DNA of 64,000 bases from positions 62,001 through 126,000 of the forward strand of contig CAZBSI010000002.1 in the NCBI GenBank assembly GCA_964494345.1, read 5' to 3'. Under the pieces are notes generated by a model. That model was not told the origin of the DNA. It saw only the letters and a program-made list of their open reading frames with translations, and did not search any database. This DNA is from DTKD01 sp964494345 (GTDB lineage: Bacteria; Armatimonadota; UBA5829). Below, one piece after another: positions 59,976 through 64,000 of the stretch (positions are counted from its first letter, which is position 1; every line of letters starts with the position of its first letter). The translations under genes were made by a program, and so were the position numbers.

Positions 59976-61034
59976 ATGCATAAAATAGCGATCATCGGCG
60001 GAGATGGCACCGGCCCGGAAGTGGTCGTGGAGGGGCTCAAAGTCCTGCAGGCAGCCAGCCAGAAAACCGGGTTTACTTATGAAACCGTGGACTACGATTT
60101 TGGAGGGGAGAGATATCTCCGAACAGGAGAGATATTGCCGGATTCCGCAGTCGATGAAATGAAGAAATTCGACGCTATCTACCTGGGGGCGATCGGCCAT
60201 CCGGACGTCAAACCGGGCATTTTGGAGAAGGGAATCCTGCTGACCCTGCGCTTTGCTTTGGATCAGTATGTAAACCTGCGTCCTGTAAAGCTCTACCCCG
60301 GCGTGGATACCCCGCTCAAAGACAAAGGCCCGGAGGATATCGACTACGTGGTGGTGCGTGAGAACACCGAGGGGTTGTATACCGGCGCTGGTGGCACGCT
60401 GAAGAAGGGAACGCCGGACGAAGTCGCTGTGCAGGAGTCGATCAATACCCGCAAGGGTGTCGAGCGATGTATTCGCTATGCTTTTGAGCTGTGCCGAAAG
60501 CGAAATCGGGACAAGAAGCTCACGCTGTGCGGCAAAACCAACGTTCTGACCTTCGCGTTTGACCTCTGGGAGAGGACTTTCTACGAAGTGGCCAAAGAGT
60601 ACCCGGATATCACCCCGGATTATGCTCACGTGGACGCCACTACTATGTGGATGGTCAAAAACCCGGAGTGGTTTGACTGCATCGTGACGGACAATATGTT
60701 TGGCGATATCATCACCGACCTTGGCGCGATGACTCAGGGCGGCATGGGTATAGCGGCAGGCGGAAACATCAACCCGGACGGGGTTTCGATGTTCGAGCCA
60801 ATCGGCGGATCTGCTCCTAAATACACCGGTATGAACGTTATCAACCCCCTTGCAGCCATCGGCGCGCTACAGATGATGCTGGATACGCTCGGCGAAACTG
60901 AGGCCGCTGATCTCGTCGACAAGGCGATAGCCTATGTCACCGGCAGCAAACTTAAGAGCATGAGCGCGGGCAAGATGGGCTATACCACCTCCGAGGTTGG
61001 GGATATGGTCGCCCAGTTCGTCGCTGACGCTTAG
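59976..61034 (+). CDS. leuB: Isopropylmalate/isocitrate dehydrogenase family enzyme
   Basis: A 352-residue decarboxylating dehydrogenase. IAIIGGDGTGPEVVVEGLKV opens the NAD fold, then AIYLGAIGHPDVKPGILEKG, NLRPVKLYPGVDTPLKDKG, the catalytic VVRENTEGLYTGAGG, and the metal-binding TDNMFGDIITDLGAM with FEPIGGSAPKYTGMNVINP. The LeuB-type residue pattern favours 3-isopropylmalate dehydrogenase (leucine synthesis), but related tartrate or homoisocitrate enzymes cannot be excluded because no other leu genes are nearby. GGAG lies upstream of ATG 59976. A GC-rich terminator follows at 61095-61122. Confidence 0.82.
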   Translation: MHKIAIIGGDGTGPEVVVEGLKVLQAASQKTGFTYETVDYDFGGERYLRTGEILPDSAVDEMKKFDAIYLGAIGHPDVKPGILEKGILLTLRFALDQYVNLRPVKLYPGVDTPLKDKGPEDIDYVVVRENTEGLYTGAGGTLKKGTPDEVAVQESINTRKGVERCIRYAFELCRKRNRDKKLTLCGKTNVLTFAFDLWERTFYEVAKEYPDITPDYAHVDATTMWMVKNPEWFDCIVTDNMFGDIITDLGAMTQGGMGIAAGGNINPDGVSMFEPIGGSAPKYTGMNVINPLAAIGALQMMLDTLGETEAADLVDKAIAYVTGSKLKSMSAGKMGYTTSEVGDMVAQFVADA

Positions 61035-61094
61035 GTTCATAAGCCAACGGCTAAAAACAATAAGCCGGGGTACTTTTGTGGTATTTGCTATCAG

Positions 61095-61122
61095 GCGCCG
61101 GGATGTCAGTCTGTCCCGGCGC
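61095..61122 (+). terminator. GC-rich hairpin after the dehydrogenase gene
   Basis: GCGCCGGGA (61095-61103) and TCCCGGCGC (61114-61122) pair over nine bases, followed by TTGAGGTTT. It separates the dehydrogenase from corA. Confidence 0.72.
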
Positions 61123-61179
61123 TTGAGGTTTAGCTTAAGCCAGATCACTGCGATTTGCACATCTTAACGGAGCACGGTC

Positions 61180-62148
61180 GTGATCAAGACGTATTTGTTT
61201 TCTGGTGAAAACACAACAGAAGATGTCAGTATTGCGGACTGGCGTTCGCTGACCGAAGGCGATGATAAGCTGCTGTGGGTGGATGCGAGGTCTATAACTC
61301 AACACGAACTTGAGCTGCTTCAGAGCACCTTTGACCTGCATGATCTGGCTGTTGCGCCGATGCTGGGCCGTTATCGCAGGCCGCATCTATATCAATTCGC
61401 CGACCATTTTTGTGTAAATCTGGTGATGATCCGAAGTTCTCGATCGGACCATGGCATAAAGCCGGTCGAATTGCACGTTTTTGTCGGGAGTAAATTCATT
61501 CTGACCACCACCAAAGACCCAGCCAGCCCACCCGCTGACAGTGCCATTGAGGAGTATAAAAACGCCCCTCAGCTCGCCGCAAAAGGGTCGATGCATGCGC
61601 TTTTTTTGCTTACCGAAGACCTCGTTGAGACGTACTATCCGCTGGTCGACAAGCTCGACGACGATGCGGACAAGATTGAGGATATCCTGCTGGATCACGC
61701 CGATGAGGCGTCACTGCGTCGCAATTTCGCATTGAAACATAAGGTCTTCGAGCTGCGAAAACTACTCGGCCCGCAGCGCGACATATTAAACGACCTCTCT
61801 CGCAGGGATTTCGGGTTCATCGACACGCGAAGCCAGGTGTATTTTCAGGATATCTACAATCGGATGATACGGCTGTTCGATATCCTTGACACGGTGCGGG
61901 AGATACTCAGCGGCAATCTGGAAATATATCTGTCTACCGTATCAAACAGACTCAATGAAATAGTGAAAATTCTCACTGTGTTCGCCACCGTTTTGGGAGT
62001 GGCGACGTTTGTGACGGGATTTTATGGCATGAACTTCCGGCATATGCCCGGTCTGGAGTCGCCTCACGCCTTTCGTAACGTCCTGATCTTTATAGTCGTG
62101 ATCACCATCGCTATGCTGCTGTGGTTCCGCCGCAAGAAATGGGTATAG
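61180..62148 (+). CDS. corA: CorA-family magnesium/divalent cation transporter
   Basis: A 322-residue transporter. The long N-terminal cytoplasmic domain ends in helices such as YNRMIRLFDILDTVREIL, and two C-terminal helices carry the selectivity motif GFYGMNFRHMPG. The extreme C-terminus is basic (WFRRKKWV). CorA pentamers admit Mg2+, Co2+ or Ni2+. GTG 61180 follows ACGGAGC. The phosphoesterase gene begins two bases after its stop, so the pair is probably one operon. Confidence 0.93.
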   Translation: MIKTYLFSGENTTEDVSIADWRSLTEGDDKLLWVDARSITQHELELLQSTFDLHDLAVAPMLGRYRRPHLYQFADHFCVNLVMIRSSRSDHGIKPVELHVFVGSKFILTTTKDPASPPADSAIEEYKNAPQLAAKGSMHALFLLTEDLVETYYPLVDKLDDDADKIEDILLDHADEASLRRNFALKHKVFELRKLLGPQRDILNDLSRRDFGFIDTRSQVYFQDIYNRMIRLFDILDTVREILSGNLEIYLSTVSNRLNEIVKILTVFATVLGVATFVTGFYGMNFRHMPGLESPHAFRNVLIFIVVITIAMLLWFRRKKWV

Positions 62149-62150
62149 CG

Positions 62151-62831
62151 ATGGCGATTTATGCAATCTCGGATTTACATCTTTCGCTTTCAGGCGACAA
62201 ACCTATGGATATGTTCGGCGAAATCTGGCGGGACCATGCTGTCAGAATCGCTGAAAACTGGGACTCCACGGTGGCTGAAGGTGATACGGTTCTGCTGGCA
62301 GGGGATCATTCGTGGGCGCTGCGATTCGAGGAGGCCAAAGCCGATCTCGATTTCATCGCCGCAAGACCGGGCCGAAAGATCCTGATTCGCGGAAATCACG
62401 ATTATTGGTGGCGACGAGAGGCGACCAATCGCATACAGAAGCAACTGCCGGAGAATATGACCCTGCTGCACGGGCGGGGAATAGTGGTCGACGGGGTCGG
62501 GATTGCGGGCACGCGGGGATGGCGGCTGGAGGAAGACGACCCGGAGACGACAGACCATAAAGTGATGAAACGGGAGCTTGCATATCTGCAGCGCGCATTA
62601 AGCGAGATACCTGCGAATGTGTCGCAAAAAATAGCGATGTTGCACTACCCGCCCTTTGATATACACCTTGATCCCAATGAATTCGCAGACGTTTTGCAGG
62701 CGAATAGCGTAGACATCCTCGTCTACGGCCACATACACACAGGGCTTTACCTGCAGGGCAATATCGACGGCATAAAATATATATTGGTCTCAGCCGATCA
62801 CGTCGATATGCGGCCGGTGAGGGTTATTTAG
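62151..62831 (+). CDS. Calcineurin-like metallophosphoesterase
   Basis: A 226-residue cytoplasmic phosphoesterase. The metal-site motifs are AIYAISDLHLS, VLLAGDHSWALRF, ILIRGNHDYWWRRE, AMLHYPPFD and VYGHIHTG, a full set for a di-metal active site. Substrate is unknown; the compact size fits small phosphodiesterases or phosphatases. ATG 62151 follows the corA stop by two bases. Its 3' end overlaps the convergent cyclase-family gene by eight bases. Confidence 0.9.
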   Translation: MAIYAISDLHLSLSGDKPMDMFGEIWRDHAVRIAENWDSTVAEGDTVLLAGDHSWALRFEEAKADLDFIAARPGRKILIRGNHDYWWRREATNRIQKQLPENMTLLHGRGIVVDGVGIAGTRGWRLEEDDPETTDHKVMKRELAYLQRALSEIPANVSQKIAMLHYPPFDIHLDPNEFADVLQANSVDILVYGHIHTGLYLQGNIDGIKYILVSADHVDMRPVRVI

Positions 62832-63471
62832 GGAGTTCTTCCATTGCGACGACTCGTGTCGGGGAGCCGTCCAAGCCTGCAAAATTCATTGGCAACGCTG
62901 CGATAAACACCCTGTCCGCCGTGACTTCGTGCATATTTGCAACCGTTTCCAGCACCACCATTCCCGTCACCAGCAGCGCTTTGTGAACCTGCTGATCAAG
63001 CGACAAATGCACTGACGGCTGTTCTATGCCCAATAATTTAACGTTTCGTGCAGTCAACCAAGCCGCTGCGCCCTCGCTTATGCCGGGGAACTCGGTGAAA
63101 AACTCCGGCTGGCCCCATCTTTTGCCCCATCCGGTTTTAAGCAGCAGCCTTGCCGATTTGCCGACGCGGTTTTCGAAGCGATCAAGGTCTGCGGAGATTA
63201 TCTGGGTGCGCGGGGCCAAATCGCCCAAATCCAGCACCTCCGCCCACCCCACGAGTGCGTCGAGGTCATAACTATCGACTCCGCGACTGTCGTGCATCAC
63301 GTGGTGAGGGCTGTCGATATGCGTGCCTGTGTGGGTTCCGAAGCAAACTCGCGTGTTGTTGTAGCCGGATTGCGAGATAGTCGTGGTCTGAGAAAACTCG
63401 ACTTCAGGGTCACCAGGCCACACGGGCATAGGCGCCGTTATTTTATAGCTCAGGTCAATTATCCGCTTCAA
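62824..63471 (-). CDS. Cyclase-family metal-dependent hydrolase (kynurenine formamidase-like)
   Basis: A 215-residue protein beginning IIDLSYKITAPMPVWPGDPE, typical of the family. The metal-binding signature is FGTHTGTHIDSPHHV, and LGIEQPSVHL replaces the common GID-S-D segment. The family includes kynurenine formamidase and other amide or lactone hydrolases, and no tryptophan-degradation genes are nearby, so the substrate is open. It is followed upstream by the repeat region at 63554-63634. Confidence 0.85.
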   Translation of the reverse strand: MKRIIDLSYKITAPMPVWPGDPEVEFSQTTTISQSGYNNTRVCFGTHTGTHIDSPHHVMHDSRGVDSYDLDALVGWAEVLDLGDLAPRTQIISADLDRFENRVGKSARLLLKTGWGKRWGQPEFFTEFPGISEGAAAWLTARNVKLLGIEQPSVHLSLDQQVHKALLVTGMVVLETVANMHEVTADRVFIAALPMNFAGLDGSPTRVVAMEELPK

Positions 63472-63553
63472 TGGCTGCTCCCTTGCAATTATATATGGAG
63501 TATATCCAAATCAAATCGGATACACAACATTTACCGCATACGCCATCAAATAT

Positions 63554-63634
63554 GTCATTTCGAACGCAGTGAGAAATCTGCTTTTTCGGTTGTCGGTTGA
63601 CGGTTGACGGTTGTCGGTTGACGGTTGTCGGTTG
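63554..63634 (-). repeat. Dispersed repeat core plus heptamer run, reverse orientation
   Basis: GTCATTTCGAACGCAGTGAG followed by AAATCTGCTTTTTCGG (63554-63588), then six in-phase heptamers TTGTCGG/TTGACGG (63590-63631). These are the reverse complement of the core and CCGAYAA units found at 17.6 and 56 kb. It lies between two divergent gene starts, at the upstream end of both. Confidence 0.9.
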
Positions 63635-63716
63635 AATATCCGGCAGCTTCCTACTTTTCAGCCTGTAAGATATAATGCATACCAACACGGATAAATTAAG
63701 GTTAAGGGTATAAACG

Positions 63717-64000
63717 ATGATGACCAAACCACAAATCGCAGTATACTATTTCCCACAGTATCACCCCGACCCACGAAACGACGTCTGGCACGGGAAAGGC
63801 TGGACTGAGTGGGAGTTGATGAAATGTGCTCGGCCACGTTTTGAGGGTCACCGGCAGCCGAAGGTTCCGGCTTGGGGATACTTCGACGAGTCCGACCCAA
63901 AATGGGCCGCCAAAGAAATCGACCTGGCAGCGGACAGCGGCATCGACGCATTTATTTACGATTGGTACTACTACGAAGATGGCCCGTTTCTGCAGGACGG
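63717..64000 (+). CDS. WbsX/GH99-like protein, N-terminal part
   Basis: An open frame from ATG 63717 to the window end, so the gene is truncated. It reads MTKPQIAVYYFPQYHPD with the following RNDVWHGKGWTEWELMKCAR and later DAFIYDWYYYEDGP. The YYFPQYHPD and GWTEW blocks are the start of the GH99-like/WbsX family, which acts on or builds surface and exopolysaccharide glycans. AAGGGT lies upstream. A second ATG follows directly at 63720. Confidence 0.78.
   Translation, partial: MMTKPQIAVYYFPQYHPDPRNDVWHGKGWTEWELMKCARPRFEGHRQPKVPAWGYFDESDPKWAAKEIDLAADSGIDAFIYDWYYYEDGPFLQD

Noticed and set aside
1..64000. tRNA, rRNA or insertion-sequence genes
   Set aside because: I found no cloverleaf, rRNA-like segment or transposase frame; absence here is from reading, not a covariance search.

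Overview
The window is a 64 kb, gap-free piece of a bacterial chromosome with moderate GC, about 54 genes on both strands, and no rRNA, tRNA, CRISPR array, insertion sequence or phage gene that I can recognise. The gene content points to a free-living, oxygen-tolerant heterotroph that uses glycans: a CUT1-type sugar ABC importer, sialidase-like and glycosidase proteins, Tat-exported sugar dehydrogenase and isomerase-like proteins, a Na+/solute symporter, superoxide dismutase and system II cytochrome c maturation. Very large secreted proteins, a PEP-CTERM surface protein and a recurring C-terminal tail (proline-leucine-glycine-leucine-threonine-asparagine-lysine followed by a GLLVKxWG block) make me suspect Armatimonadota or a neighbouring phylum. 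This is inference from family resemblance; no marker gene fixes it.

Layout. 1-3.4 kb: end of a sialidase-like gene and a sugar ABC importer (binding protein plus two permeases, no ATPase). 3.5-8.1 kb: superoxide dismutase with two plausible starts, then a 1,162-residue secreted multidomain protein, with related hairpins on either side. 8.2-11.9 kb (minus): NfnB/NfnA-like electron-bifurcating pair, DUF2007 protein, thioesterase, endonuclease III. 12-17.6 kb: TauE/SafE permease, a TPR protein, an ECF sigma factor / zinc-finger anti-sigma / stand-alone Lon N-domain cassette, homocysteine S-methyltransferase-like protein, TIM-barrel protein. 17.6-24 kb (minus): tandem repeat array, ApbE, two Tat-exported sugar proteins, an FGE-like protein, an oversized galactokinase-like GHMP kinase. 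24.5-28.4 kb (minus): accA, accD, SSS symporter. 28.6-36 kb (plus): small Cys-rich secreted protein, resB-ccsA-siroheme-hemA-hemX cluster, lysC, Cys-rich protein. 36-45 kb: secreted esterase-like protein, lpd + NuoE-like, solitary DNA methyltransferase, rhomboid-TPR, PEP-CTERM protein, esterase, SHOCT protein. 45-54.4 kb: ftsH; SpoIIE phosphatase followed by a fused STAS-histidine-kinase-fold protein; a secreted beta-propeller protein; a 14-repeat LVIVD protein. 54.5-64 kb: Fe-alcohol dehydrogenase, repeats, GH116 enzyme, WYL regulator, isopropylmalate/isocitrate dehydrogenase, CorA, phosphoesterase, cyclase-family hydrolase and the start of a WbsX/GH99-like gene.

The most unusual content is: (i) a partner-switching module in which antagonist (STAS) and kinase domains are fused in one chain beside its phosphatase; (ii) three unrelated exported proteins sharing one C-terminal OB-like tail; (iii) a composite, modular intergenic repeat family at several loci, with a phase-perfect heptamer microsatellite (CCGAYAA) as one component; (iv) a superoxide dismutase whose second Shine-Dalgarno/start pair would remove the Tat signal; and (v) a stand-alone Lon N-terminal domain in a sigma/anti-sigma operon. 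None of these is shown to be new; each has a stated check.
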